This document shows positions 49,652 to 59,712 of a DNA stretch of 64,000 nt, piece after piece (within the stretch, counting starts at the first letter, position 1; the number at the start of each line of letters is the position of its first letter). The stretch comes from Salinibacterium sp. SWN248 (GTDB taxonomy: Bacteria; Actinomycetota; Actinomycetes; Actinomycetales; Microbacteriaceae), in the NCBI RefSeq assembly GCF_015864575.1, contig NZ_JADYWW010000001.1, positions 310,001 through 374,000 on the forward strand, given 5' to 3'. A model generated the notes under the pieces. It was given only the letters and a program-made list of their open reading frames with translations. It had not been told where the DNA came from and searched no databases. Position numbers and translations under genes: made by a program.

Positions 49652-52600
49652 ATGCGCTTAACCCGCCAGATGCCACCGAACCCGCTGAGACTTGTTTCCG
49701 CCGCAGCGGCGATGACATTAATTGCGACTTTGCTCACCGTAACGCTGCCCACCGCAGCTGTTGCCGACACTGCGGCTGCCCCGCCTGTGCCCACCACTGT
49801 GTCTACTGATCCCTTACCCACGCCCCAGATCAATGGTGTGGTCTGGGACCAGGTCATCGTGGGCAACACTGTCTACGCGTCTGGCGATTTCAGCTCAGCC
49901 CGACCGTATGGTTCGCCCGCGGGCACTAACGAGCAGAGTCGCTCGTACGTGCTCGCGTACAACCTCACGACTGGCGCCCTGCTGTCGTGGGCTCCGACGT
50001 TCAACGGGCAAGTTCGTGCACTGGCCGCATCTCCTGACGGAAGCCGGCTCTATGCGGTCGGCGACTTCACGTCGGTGAACGGTGTCTCCAAAAGTCGCAT
50101 CGTTGCGTTCAACACCGCCACGGGAGCCATCTACGGTGGCTTCGATGCTGGCGCCAACTATCGCGTTTATGCGGTCGTGGCCACGAATACGCAGGTCTTC
50201 TTCTCGGGACCATTCACCTCGGTGAGCGGAAACACTCGGCTGGGTGGTGCTGCCGCCCTCGCCTCGAACGGTGCGGTGACCTCGTGGGCTCCCGAGCTCG
50301 CCGGCGGTCGAGCCTTCGGCATCGTTGTCTCCCCGGATGAATCCAAAGTCGTGATTGGCGGAGACTTCACGACCGTGAACGGATCGAGCAATCCCGGCTA
50401 CGGCCTTGCCATGGTGGATGCCGCTGGGGGCGCGCTCATCACGCCCTTCGCCACCAATAATCAGGTGCGTAACGCCGGCCTCAACGCCGCCATTTTCTCG
50501 CTCTCGTCTGACGCTGACAGCTTCTACGGCACCGGCTATGTCTACGGCTCCGGCGGCAACCTTGAGGGCGTCTTCCGGTCGAACTGGTCGGATGGCGAAC
50601 TCGTCTGGGTGAACGACTGCCACGGTGATACCTACTCGGTTTCTCCCGCGCCCAACGGAGCCATCTATGCCGCAGGGCACTCGCACTACTGCGGCAATAT
50701 CGATGCCTTCCCGCAGACGAACCCGTGGTCGTTCAACCGCGGAATCGCGTTCTCGAAAGACGCCACCGGAAGCATCTCCCGTGACCCTTACGGCTACCAC
50801 GACTGGTCGGGCAACTCGAGCCCGTCGCTGCTGAACTTCTTCCCCGACATCAACCTCGGAACCTTCACTGGCCAGTACCAGGGCCCGTGGGATGTCACGT
50901 CTAACGCTGAGTACGCCGTGTTCGGCGGCGAATTCACGCGCGTCAACGGGCAGAACCAGCAGGGACTGCTGAGATTCGCGATTCCGGCGATCGCTCCCAA
51001 TGCGGATGGCCCGCGCCTGACCGGTGCCGACTTGACCCCGACGATGAGCTCTCCCGCTCCCGGCACGATCGCGTTGAGCTGGACCGCCGACTGGGATCGT
51101 GACAACGAAAATCTGACGTACCACCTCATCCGTGATGGCAAGAGTGGATCACCCATTTACGTCACCGAGCAAGCGTCGCGGTTCTACGACCGCCCGACCA
51201 TGACCTACGTGGATACCGGCCTGACGCCGGGCCAGACCTACACGTATCGACTGCGCGCCATCGACCCGTATGGCAACAACGGCTGGGGTTCGACGGTGTC
51301 CTTCACCGCCGGTGCCACTGGCCAGTTGAGCGATTACGCGGCGGCCGTGATGGAGGATCAACCCTCCAACTACTGGCGCCTTGGCGAGAGTGGAAACACC
51401 GTGGTCGACAGCGTGGCTCGCGACAACGCGACCGCGACCAACAACGTGGGCTTCGGAACATCCGGAGCAATCATCGGCGACAGCAATACCGCCGCGACCT
51501 TCACGGGAAGCTCGAATAGCTACGCCGGATCGAACACCCAAATCTGGCGCGACAACACCTTCTCGGTCGAAGCCTGGTTCAAGACGAGTACAACCTCGGG
51601 CGGCAAGATCGTCGGCTTCGGTAACCGTCAAACCGGCAACTCAAGCAACTACGACCGCCATGTGTACATGGACAGTTCGGGCCGCCTGAACTTCGGCGTG
51701 TACACCGGAAGCACTCGCATCGTGCAAAGCGCGAAGGCGTACAACGACAACGAGTGGCATCAGGTCGTCGCCAGCATGGGCGCCGACGGAATGGAACTCT
51801 TCGTTGACGGAGTGCGCGTTGGCGTGAATCCCGACGTGGTGTGGGGCCAGAACTATTGGGGCTACTGGCGCATCGGTGGAGACCGCAGTTGGAGTGGCTC
51901 TGACTACTTCAACGGTGCCATCGACGAAGTAGCGGTGTACCCGACCCCCCTCACCTCGAGCCAAATCCAGAACCACTTCGAGCTCTCGGGCCGGTCGCTC
52001 TCCGGACCGCCCGCACCGACCGACGCCTACGGTGCTGCGGTCTACAACGCGAGCCCGCAGCTGTACTGGCGACTGGGGGAAGCCTCCGGTGCTGTCGTGA
52101 ACGACTCCGGTCTGCAGGGACTCAACGGAAACCTCAGCGGAACCTACACGCGCAACGTGCCCGGTGCTCTGGGCGGAACAACAGATTCGGCCACGCAGTT
52201 CACGCAGGCGCTCGCGGCGACAACAACTTCACTGCCGAACCCCTCGACGTTCTCGAGCGAAGTGTGGTTCAGAACCACGAGCAGCACCGGCGGAAAGCTC
52301 GTGGAGTTCGGATCCTCCGCCACCGGCACCGCCAGCAACTATGGCGACAACGTGATCATGCGCAACGACGGAACGCTCGTGTTCGGTACGGGCAGCACCA
52401 CCGTCTCGAGCACCGCCTCCTACAACGATGGCAATTGGCATCAGGCGGTAGCGACCCAGGGATCAGCAGGGCTGCAGTTGTTCGTCGATGGTGCGGTGGT
52501 GGCATCCAGTGCTGCAACACCGACCCAGACGTTCTCGGGCTACTGGCGACTTGGCCGCGGCAACACCGTGGGAGTGGCATCGTCGAACTACTTCGACGGT

Positions 52601-54982
52601 GACCTTGATGAGTTTGCGGTGTACCAGACGGTGCTGACCCCGAGCGAAATCAGCTCGCACTTCCTCATCGGCACGGCGAACGAAGCACCGGTTGCGGAGT
52701 TCACGCACTCGGAGAGCGATCTCGTCGCGAGCTTCGACGCGACCGGATCGTCCGACCCCGACGGCACTATCGACGCCTACGCGTGGGACTTCGGTGATGG
52801 TGCATCGAGCACGGATGCCGTGGTCGATCACCCGTATGCCGCCGCGGGAACCTACGACGTCACCCTCGCGGTGACCGACAACAAGGGAGCCTCGGCAACC
52901 GCCTCCGCCACAGTGACGGTGTTGGCTCCGAATGTGGCGCCCACCGCAGCCTTCACGAGTGACACCACCGACAACGTGGTGAGCTTCGACGCGAGTGGCT
53001 CGGCCGATAGCGACGGCACGATCAGCTCGTTCGCCTGGGACTTCGGCGACGGAGCATCCGCTAGTGGAGAAAGCACTTCGCATCTCTACACGGCAGCCGG
53101 CACCTACACCGTCACCCTCACCGTGACCGACAACCAGGGGGCTACAGGAACGGTCAGTCATGACGTGATCGCTCTCGATCCGCCCGTCGTGACCGTGCTT
53201 GCTCGCGACGAATTCGCTCGCTCCGAAACCTCCGGCTGGGGCACAGCTCTCGTCGGTGGTGATTGGTCGACGAACAGCAACGGCAACTTCTCGGTCGAAT
53301 CGGATGTCGGAGTCGTGAACCACAGTTCGTCGGGCACTACCCGGCACGCCTGGCTCCCGAGCGTCTCGACGGACGACGTGACCGTCAGCGCGAGCATCTC
53401 CGTCGACAAAGCAATCACGGGTGGTGGCGCCTACACGGGCATCACGATGCGCGAAGTGGGCAACGGCTTCTACCAAGCCCGCGTGCGCTACTTCTCCAAC
53501 GGCACCCTCGCCTTCCAGCTACTGAGTGGCAGCTCGACCAACATTGCGTACACGGATGTTGCGGGCCTCACTTTTAGTCCAGGCGACGTGTTGCTCGTGA
53601 AAGCGCAAACCTTCGGAACCTCGCCGACGACCATTCGCGGCAAGGTCTGGAAGCAGGGAACAAGTGAACCCAGCGACTGGACCCTCACCGCAACCTCGTC
53701 GGTTGCCAACCTGCAAACCGCGGGTGCCGTCGGTCAGTACAGCTACCTGTCTGGCTCGGCTACGAATGCTCCCGTGCATGTGAGCTACGACTCGTTCGTG
53801 GCGACTGCAGGCCACGCCGAGGAGCCCGTGACGCCGACGAATTTGCTGCCAACGGCATCCTTCACCAGCGCGGTGAATCTGTTGACCGCAAGCTTCGACT
53901 CGAGTGCGTCGAGCGACCCCGATGGCAGCATCGCCTCTCGATCATGGGACTTCGGCGATGGTCAGTCGAGCACCGCAACGAGCCCCGATCACAGCTATGC
54001 GACCGCGGGTACCTACTCGGTAGTTCTGACGGTGACGGATGATCAGGGCGCCACGGCTACCGTGACGCACCCCGTCACCGTCAGCTCGACTCCGGCGAAC
54101 CAGGCACCCACTGCCGCGTTCACGTCGTCGGCGGCCGAGCTCGCCGTGACGTTCGATGCGACAGGATCGACGGATGCCGATGGCAGCGTCGCGAGCTACG
54201 CCTGGGACTTCGGAGATGGTGCGAGCGACACCGGAGCAACGCCCTCGCACAGCTACGCCAGCTCGGGTACCTACACGGTCGTGCTCACGGTGACGGATGA
54301 CGAGTCGGCGACAGGAACGGTCAGTCACGATGTCGTCGTGACGGCACCGCCGGGCGCAGCCTTCGCCGAAGACGCCTTCGAGCGCACGGTTGCCGCTGGC
54401 TGGGGCTCCGCCAACACGGGTGGGGCCTGGTCGTCGAATACGAACTCGACCTACACCGTCGGTAGCGGCGAGGGTGCTTTCGTGCACACGAGTTCGGGTA
54501 CTACTCGCCGGGCGTTACTGGCGGGCGTGAGCGAAACCTCGGTAGAGGCTCACGTGGAGATCACCACCGATAAGGCTGCCGAATCCGGCCACATTGTCGT
54601 GGGCGTGATTGGTCGTCAGGTTGGGTCGGCGTTCTACCAAGCGCGCCTGCGCCTGCAAACTGGCGGAGTCGTCGGACTGCAGATCATGTCGGGCTCCACG
54701 GTAGTGCTCGCCAACATGAACGTGCCGGGAATGACCTACGCGGCTGGGGATACCTTCATCCTGAAGACCACGGTGGAGGGCACGAGCCCGACCACGATTT
54801 CGGCCAAGTTGTGGAAGGAGGGAGACACCGAGCCGGCCGCCTGGCAGCTCGTGACTACCGATTCCACGGCAGCGTTGCAGGCGGCAGGTTCGGTCGGGTT
54901 CGAGAGTTACCTCTCGGGCTCGGCACCCAACGCTCCCGTGACCGTGAGGTTCGACAACTTCAGCGCGCGCCCCGTGCAGTAG
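49652..54982 (+). CDS. Giant secreted LamG/PKD surface protein
   Basis: This 1776-residue secreted protein has a signal peptide (1-39, with AAAAMTLIATLLTVTLPTA). Residues ~55-440 form a propeller-like domain with repeats of the pattern GDFTSVNG (SGDFSS, VGDFTSVNG, GPFTSVSG, GGDFTTVNG, GGEFTRVNG). A fibronectin-III-like domain spans ~468-555, and two LamG domains start at ~562 and ~793 (both begin with YWRLGE). PKD pairs start at ~1010/1094 and ~1397/1484, with WDFGDG in all four. Two related jelly-roll-like domains start at ~1186 and ~1573 (EFARSETSGWG and AFERTVAAGWG). There is no sortase motif or membrane tail. It lies 11 bp before the flippase gene. Adhesion or matrix binding is likely. 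Confidence 0.9.
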   Translation: MRLTRQMPPNPLRLVSAAAAMTLIATLLTVTLPTAAVADTAAAPPVPTTVSTDPLPTPQINGVVWDQVIVGNTVYASGDFSSARPYGSPAGTNEQSRSYVLAYNLTTGALLSWAPTFNGQVRALAASPDGSRLYAVGDFTSVNGVSKSRIVAFNTATGAIYGGFDAGANYRVYAVVATNTQVFFSGPFTSVSGNTRLGGAAALASNGAVTSWAPELAGGRAFGIVVSPDESKVVIGGDFTTVNGSSNPGYGLAMVDAAGGALITPFATNNQVRNAGLNAAIFSLSSDADSFYGTGYVYGSGGNLEGVFRSNWSDGELVWVNDCHGDTYSVSPAPNGAIYAAGHSHYCGNIDAFPQTNPWSFNRGIAFSKDATGSISRDPYGYHDWSGNSSPSLLNFFPDINLGTFTGQYQGPWDVTSNAEYAVFGGEFTRVNGQNQQGLLRFAIPAIAPNADGPRLTGADLTPTMSSPAPGTIALSWTADWDRDNENLTYHLIRDGKSGSPIYVTEQASRFYDRPTMTYVDTGLTPGQTYTYRLRAIDPYGNNGWGSTVSFTAGATGQLSDYAAAVMEDQPSNYWRLGESGNTVVDSVARDNATATNNVGFGTSGAIIGDSNTAATFTGSSNSYAGSNTQIWRDNTFSVEAWFKTSTTSGGKIVGFGNRQTGNSSNYDRHVYMDSSGRLNFGVYTGSTRIVQSAKAYNDNEWHQVVASMGADGMELFVDGVRVGVNPDVVWGQNYWGYWRIGGDRSWSGSDYFNGAIDEVAVYPTPLTSSQIQNHFELSGRSLSGPPAPTDAYGAAVYNASPQLYWRLGEASGAVVNDSGLQGLNGNLSGTYTRNVPGALGGTTDSATQFTQALAATTTSLPNPSTFSSEVWFRTTSSTGGKLVEFGSSATGTASNYGDNVIMRNDGTLVFGTGSTTVSSTASYNDGNWHQAVATQGSAGLQLFVDGAVVASSAATPTQTFSGYWRLGRGNTVGVASSNYFDGDLDEFAVYQTVLTPSEISSHFLIGTANEAPVAEFTHSESDLVASFDATGSSDPDGTIDAYAWDFGDGASSTDAVVDHPYAAAGTYDVTLAVTDNKGASATASATVTVLAPNVAPTAAFTSDTTDNVVSFDASGSADSDGTISSFAWDFGDGASASGESTSHLYTAAGTYTVTLTVTDNQGATGTVSHDVIALDPPVVTVLARDEFARSETSGWGTALVGGDWSTNSNGNFSVESDVGVVNHSSSGTTRHAWLPSVSTDDVTVSASISVDKAITGGGAYTGITMREVGNGFYQARVRYFSNGTLAFQLLSGSSTNIAYTDVAGLTFSPGDVLLVKAQTFGTSPTTIRGKVWKQGTSEPSDWTLTATSSVANLQTAGAVGQYSYLSGSATNAPVHVSYDSFVATAGHAEEPVTPTNLLPTASFTSAVNLLTASFDSSASSDPDGSIASRSWDFGDGQSSTATSPDHSYATAGTYSVVLTVTDDQGATATVTHPVTVSSTPANQAPTAAFTSSAAELAVTFDATGSTDADGSVASYAWDFGDGASDTGATPSHSYASSGTYTVVLTVTDDESATGTVSHDVVVTAPPGAAFAEDAFERTVAAGWGSANTGGAWSSNTNSTYTVGSGEGAFVHTSSGTTRRALLAGVSETSVEAHVEITTDKAAESGHIVVGVIGRQVGSAFYQARLRLQTGGVVGLQIMSGSTVVLANMNVPGMTYAAGDTFILKTTVEGTSPTTISAKLWKEGDTEPAAWQLVTTDSTAALQAAGSVGFESYLSGSAPNAPVTVRFDNFSARPVQ

Positions 54983-54993
54983 GCAGCCTGAGC

Positions 54994-56199
54994 GTGTCAG
55001 GCAAACGGTCGGCCCTCGGAGCAATCGGCTCTCAGGGAATGCAGGCTCTCTCGAGCTTCACGATTCAGGCGCTTGTCGCGCGCACGCTCGGTTTTGATGG
55101 CCTCGGCGCTTTTGCCATCGCGTATGGCGTGATGGTGCTCGTCGCCGGACTTGCGAGTGGGATGGTCGGCGACTCGCTCGTCGTACTGGAACGGCGTGCT
55201 CCGGCCGTGCGCTCGGCGCTGCAGCAGTTCGCTCTCGGTATTGCTGTGGGGGCCGGAGTGCTGTCTGCTGCGCTCGCGGGAGCATCCGGACTTCTGGATG
55301 CCCCAACCGCCGCGATGTTCGGAGCCGGCGTCGCCCTCTTCGCGCTCGAAGAACTCATGCGTCGCCTGCTCATGGCCGGCTTCGGATTCTGGCGCGTCAT
55401 GGTGATCGACTTCGCGTCGTTCGCGGTCGCGCTCGCCGTGATCGGGCTGAGTGCGCTCGCCGGAGCCCTCAGCCTCTTCGTGTTTCTCGGTGCCGTGGCG
55501 GCCGGTCAGCTCGCCGCTATCGGGCTCGGCGCAGTGCTGCTGCCGCGGCAAGAACGCTTCGTCGTGGGCTTCGTGCGCGGGGGCGTTGGCACCGTCTTTC
55601 GCTACGGCATCTGGCGGGCTGGCCAACAGTTCCTCCGCCCCGCCCTGCTCACCGTCGTGCGCACCCTCGTGACCGTGCTCGCCAGCCTCGCCGCCACCGG
55701 ACTGCTCGAGGCGGGCCGCGTCTTCGTCGCCCCGGCCACTCTCGCGGTCAGTGGCCTCAGCTCGTATCTCTTCGTCTCCTTCGCGCGCGACAACAGCAAG
55801 CCTCTGGCCGAGAAACTACGGCGAGCGGACCGGGCCGTCAGCACTCTGGTCAGCCTCACCGTGGTCGTCGGCGCGCTCCTTGTCGCGCTCCTGCCGTGGG
55901 GAGGTGCGCTACTCTTTGGCACCGCGCCCGATCTGCTCGCCGTGATTGGCTGGATCGCCTACACCGCGTCTATTGCCGCCGTGACTCCGTATGGTGCGCT
56001 CGCGGCGGTCGGCGGAAAACAAGCGGCCGTGTTCGCTATTCGGGCGGCCGATACCGTTCTCGCCATCGGATTCGTGAGCGCCATCTTGCTGGCCGGGGGA
56101 GACGTGCAGTGGGTTCCGGCGGCGCTGGCCGCGGCATCCATTCTGGGCGGGCTCGGGATTCGTTGGATGATTCTCGTGCCGCTGGTGCGGGCCGGCTAG
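54994..56199 (+). CDS. Polysaccharide flippase (Wzx/MATE-like)
   Basis: This is a protein of about 401 residues with some 12 membrane helices of the oligosaccharide-flippase type (SALGAIGSQGMQALSSFTIQ at the N-terminus, RYGIWRAGQQFLRPALLTVV in the middle). It would move the lipid-linked repeat unit across the membrane. The GTG at 54994, 12 bp after the stop of the secreted-protein gene, is chosen because the first helix begins just after it; a long upstream frame overlaps that gene and is not protein-like. Its stop overlaps that of the convergent beta-helix gene (CTAG). Confidence 0.85.
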   Translation: MSGKRSALGAIGSQGMQALSSFTIQALVARTLGFDGLGAFAIAYGVMVLVAGLASGMVGDSLVVLERRAPAVRSALQQFALGIAVGAGVLSAALAGASGLLDAPTAAMFGAGVALFALEELMRRLLMAGFGFWRVMVIDFASFAVALAVIGLSALAGALSLFVFLGAVAAGQLAAIGLGAVLLPRQERFVVGFVRGGVGTVFRYGIWRAGQQFLRPALLTVVRTLVTVLASLAATGLLEAGRVFVAPATLAVSGLSSYLFVSFARDNSKPLAEKLRRADRAVSTLVSLTVVVGALLVALLPWGGALLFGTAPDLLAVIGWIAYTASIAAVTPYGALAAVGGKQAAVFAIRAADTVLAIGFVSAILLAGGDVQWVPAALAAASILGGLGIRWMILVPLVRAG

Positions 56200-57947
56200 C
56201 GCTCGATCACGCTGCCGCCGAGGTGCTCGAGCCCGGTCTGCTCTTGCCCGGTGCCGCGTGCAAAGTCGGCGAGCGAGCTAAACGGGGTCACCCCGATCGC
56301 GTTGGTCGGCCAGGCAATGAGGGTTCGCGGTTCGAGTTCGGTCGCGCGCACGTAGAGGTTGTTGTCGACGGTGATGCCGAAGTCGCGGGCGCTGCGGGTG
56401 CGGGAGTAGTCCTCGATCCAGATGAGAGCTTCACTGCTGTCGACCAGTGTGTTGCCGACGATGCTCACGTCGGTGCCGACCCAGGTCATCTCGGCGTCAT
56501 CCAGATACCGTTCGTCGTGACCGGCTTCGTTCTCGTCGCTCTTGAGGCGGTTGTCTTGAAGCACCGCGATGGCGTTGCGGCTGCCCACGACGACGTTGTC
56601 GCGAATCTCGACACTGCTCGTGTCATTGATCTTCATGCCGAAGATGCCATTGTCGGCGAGGTAGTTGTCGGCCACGAGCGCGCGGGCCGAGATTTCGAGA
56701 AAGAGCCCGTGGCCGGCATTGCCCACGAAGGTGTTGCCCGTGATGGTCAGGTCGCGGCACGACTGGTCGAACCACAGGGCGGTCGCGTTGTTGTCGGAGA
56801 AGTCAGAGTTGCGAATCTCGACGGTGCGCGAGCGCGTGAGTTTTAGCCCGCCCGCGACGGGTGCGCGGTTGAACCACTCCGTGTTGTTGCCGGATGCCTT
56901 CAGCCCGTCGATCTGGAGGTTATCGGCGTAGTTGGCGGCCACTCCGATCATCCCGCTTTCGGTAACCGTCACCTGGCGGATCGTCGTGTTGGCCGCCGTG
57001 ATGAACAGGCCCGTTGTAGCCGACTCGGTGATCACCACGTTCTCGATTGTCACACCGGGTCGCTCGACCGTGACTGCGCCAAAGTCGGGCACCGAGGGCG
57101 CAAAGCGACGAATGCCGATGCCGCGAATCGTCGATCCTTCTGCCCGGATGCTCAGGGCCCGCTGAAGCGTGCTTGCCCTCACGGTGTGGCCGCTGGGGTT
57201 CTCGCCGAGGTACAGCACGCCCGCGCTCTCGTCGTGGAAGAAGCTCGACGCCGTCACCTCGTCGCGCGAGCCGACCTGCGTGAGTGGGGCGTCATCCAGC
57301 CACAGTTGGTCCGGATGCGCGGCGAGCGGATGCCCGGCGGTCACGAAGTTCCAGTACTGCTCGGTGTTGTCGGGGGCGCCCCGTTCGTAGGTGGGGCTCG
57401 AGTCGAAGACGGTGCCCCACGCCACCGACCAGAGCTCGCCATCAGCCTGCTCCCCGTCGGCCTGCCAACCATCGACCACTTCGCTGCCGTCGAGCCAGAC
57501 CACCTCGCCCGGGTACGACTGCACCGTTACCGGGGTGCCCTCGGCGATCGTGAACGCCTCGTGGTACTCACCGCCGCGCAGCACGATCATGCCGCCGGCA
57601 GTCACCCGCGCCAGCGCCGCCCTGATCGTGCGGAGCGGTGACGCGAGGCTGCCGTCCGCGTCGTTGTCGCCGGTGGGCGAGACGAAGAGAGCGCCGGACT
57701 GGATGTCGTAACTGGTGGTTCCGAGTTCGGCTGCTCCGGCATCCGCAGCCCTCGCCGCAACATCGTCGGGGGCGCCGACGCCCTCGACAACAGGAACGTT
57801 CGTTCGAGCGGTGCTGTTGGCGCTGCCGCCGAGAGATGAGACCACTAGAGCACTCGCAGCGATGGCGAGAGCGAGCACGATTGCGACCGCAGCGAAGACC
57901 TGTCGGCGTCGAAAACGCCGATTCGTCGTGCCTGTCGCAACGCTCAC
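56196..57947 (-). CDS. Anchored right-handed beta-helix protein
   Basis: This is a 583-residue protein. After a basic N-terminus (TTNRRFRRRQ) comes one membrane helix (VFAAVAIVLALAIAASALVV), so it is signal-anchored or secreted. From ~85 to ~530 it is a parallel beta-helix: GALFVSPTGDNDADGSLASPLRTIRAAL (DUF1565-like entry), then repeated turns such as GITVDN, IRQVTVTESGMIGV, VEIRNSDFSDNNATALWF, LTITGNTFVGNAGHGLFL and VEIRDNVVVGSRNAI. Such proteins often are polysaccharide lyases or epimerases. In an EPS locus it may trim or modify the polymer. Catalytic residues are not identifiable. Confidence 0.82.
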   Translation of the reverse strand: MSVATGTTNRRFRRRQVFAAVAIVLALAIAASALVVSSLGGSANSTARTNVPVVEGVGAPDDVAARAADAGAAELGTTSYDIQSGALFVSPTGDNDADGSLASPLRTIRAALARVTAGGMIVLRGGEYHEAFTIAEGTPVTVQSYPGEVVWLDGSEVVDGWQADGEQADGELWSVAWGTVFDSSPTYERGAPDNTEQYWNFVTAGHPLAAHPDQLWLDDAPLTQVGSRDEVTASSFFHDESAGVLYLGENPSGHTVRASTLQRALSIRAEGSTIRGIGIRRFAPSVPDFGAVTVERPGVTIENVVITESATTGLFITAANTTIRQVTVTESGMIGVAANYADNLQIDGLKASGNNTEWFNRAPVAGGLKLTRSRTVEIRNSDFSDNNATALWFDQSCRDLTITGNTFVGNAGHGLFLEISARALVADNYLADNGIFGMKINDTSSVEIRDNVVVGSRNAIAVLQDNRLKSDENEAGHDERYLDDAEMTWVGTDVSIVGNTLVDSSEALIWIEDYSRTRSARDFGITVDNNLYVRATELEPRTLIAWPTNAIGVTPFSSLADFARGTGQEQTGLEHLGGSVIER

Positions 57948-58116
57948 TAGCGCTCCTTATGGCGTGAAAACCGCAGCAATCGGGGGTGCGCTGCGGAATC
58001 GATCCGGTATCTATTCTCCCAGAATCGCCCGGAAGCTACTAGGGTAAGGAAACCTGCAACGCTTGTTCAGCACACTGTCGTGCTGATTGTTACCCATCCC
58101 GATTGGGGTTCAACGC

Positions 58117-59712
58117 GTGGAAAGTTTGAGCTATCTCGAAATTTTCCGGCAGCGATGGCGTGCGATCCTTATTGCTGTCGTGGTCGGAGTGGGTTCCGCT
58201 GCGCTTATTGCGTTCAGCATCGCGCCGACCTACACGTCGACCGCCACTCTCTTCTTGTCGGTGAAAGACGTCAACGCCACGCTCGCGGAGCGATCGCAAT
58301 TCTCCCTTGCTCGGGTCAACTCATACACCGACCTCGTGCGCAGCTCCGAGGTTCTTGAGCCGGTCATTTCAGACCTCGGCCTCGACCTCACGGTGCAAGA
58401 GTTGCGCAGTCAGGTCTCGGCAACCAACCCCAACAGCACCGTCAACATCAACATCGCTGCTCAGGCCAGTAGCGCTCAGGATGCCGCCCGCATTGCCAAC
58501 GCGGTTGCTGACAGTCTGTCGCGCCTTGTTTCCCGCGTCGAAAATTTCGGCACGTTCTCGGTCTCGCTTGAGCGACTCATCCCGGCGCTGCCGCCAGCGG
58601 CACCGAGCGCTCCGCAGAAGACGGTCATTCTGGGTCTCGGCCTGGTTGCGGGGCTCGCCGCCGGCGCTGTACTTGCCCTGCTTTTGGCGCGCTTCGACCG
58701 TCGGATGCGTCAACCCAGTGATGTGCGCCGCGTCACCGGATTGCCCGTGCTCGCGGCCGTTCCGCGAGGGCATCGTCGCTCGCGAGGCAACGGTGCTGAC
58801 CCCGAGTCGACGGTAGAGGCTGCGTACACAGAAGCTCTCGCCCGCATCACCCAGGCCAACGGTGGCACGGTGCCGCGCATCCTGTTGCTCGCGCCGGCCG
58901 GAGCCACAGCCAATCACGCTTCGGTCTCGTTGGGCGTTGTCGGTGCAGTTTCTGCAACCGGCAGGCAAGCGCTCTTTGTCGAAGCGGAAGTTTCTGGGGG
59001 CGATGACACCGCCCTTGGCCACTTCGCCGGCACCGCAGGACTCGCTGAACTGCTCAATGAGTCGACGACTCTGCCTGAAGTCACGCGCACGCTCGATGGT
59101 TCGGAGGCACTATTCGTCTCCGCCGGGGTCGCCGAAACGACCGAAGTTGCCGCCGACAAGACCCTGCGATCGGTGCTCACGCGGCTCATTTCGCGAGCGG
59201 ATGTTGTGATCACGCAAGCGACATCCGAGAGTCGCCCGCTGAGCGTTCCCCTCATCGCCCCGTTCGTGGAGGTGGCTATGATCGTGGTTCGCTACAACCA
59301 CACCTCCGAGGCTGAACTTGCGCAGACCGTCAGCCAGCTTCGTATTGCTGGGGTTCGCCCGCTCGGTGTCGTGCTGACGGATGTGCCGAATGCTCGCCAC
59401 CTCGAACTGATGGCGACGTGGACTCCGGATGACTTCGCAGGCGGCCCCGCGAAAGCGCACGTGCATTTGCGGCGCAAGGCCAGCAAGCCCGCGGCGCCCA
59501 CAGCGAACGCTACTGCCACCGCGGACCCCTCAACGGAGACCAAGGTTGGCCCCGACAGGAAGAAGAGCATGGCATCCGAATCCTCACCTTCGCCGACGCC
59601 CGTACCGAAGCCGTCACCGCCTAAGCCTGCCCCGCCCTCAGGACGCACCGAGCCTGCTGCTGCCTCTGCCTCCGAGCGCTCAAGCGAGAATGAACGCGTG
59701 GTCGTGGACTGA
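58117..59712 (+). CDS. Wzz-type chain-length protein with degenerate BY-kinase domain
   Basis: This is a 531-residue protein. An N-terminal Wzz domain (SLSYLEIFRQRWRAILIAVV, first TM; SATLFLSVKDVNATLAERSQ; second TM TVILGLGLVAGLAAGAVLALLLARFDRR) is followed by a cytoplasmic domain of BY-kinase shape (TGLPVLAAVPRG to VVLTDVP). The Walker A position reads APAGATANHASVSLG, without GKT/S, and the Walker A' region LFVEAEVSG lacks the Asp. The tail is Pro/Ser-rich and has no Tyr cluster. It controls chain length but should not be a kinase. GTG 58117 is chosen so that the domain starts as in relatives. TGATG overlap with the polymerase gene. Confidence 0.82.
   Translation: MESLSYLEIFRQRWRAILIAVVVGVGSAALIAFSIAPTYTSTATLFLSVKDVNATLAERSQFSLARVNSYTDLVRSSEVLEPVISDLGLDLTVQELRSQVSATNPNSTVNINIAAQASSAQDAARIANAVADSLSRLVSRVENFGTFSVSLERLIPALPPAAPSAPQKTVILGLGLVAGLAAGAVLALLLARFDRRMRQPSDVRRVTGLPVLAAVPRGHRRSRGNGADPESTVEAAYTEALARITQANGGTVPRILLLAPAGATANHASVSLGVVGAVSATGRQALFVEAEVSGGDDTALGHFAGTAGLAELLNESTTLPEVTRTLDGSEALFVSAGVAETTEVAADKTLRSVLTRLISRADVVITQATSESRPLSVPLIAPFVEVAMIVVRYNHTSEAELAQTVSQLRIAGVRPLGVVLTDVPNARHLELMATWTPDDFAGGPAKAHVHLRRKASKPAAPTANATATADPSTETKVGPDRKKSMASESSPSPTPVPKPSPPKPAPPSGRTEPAAASASERSSENERVVVD

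Noticed and set aside
52463-53476. 337-residue open frame antisense to the PKD/LamG gene
   Set aside because: Repetitive because the sense strand is repetitive (Val/Gly/Arg-rich); not a separate gene.
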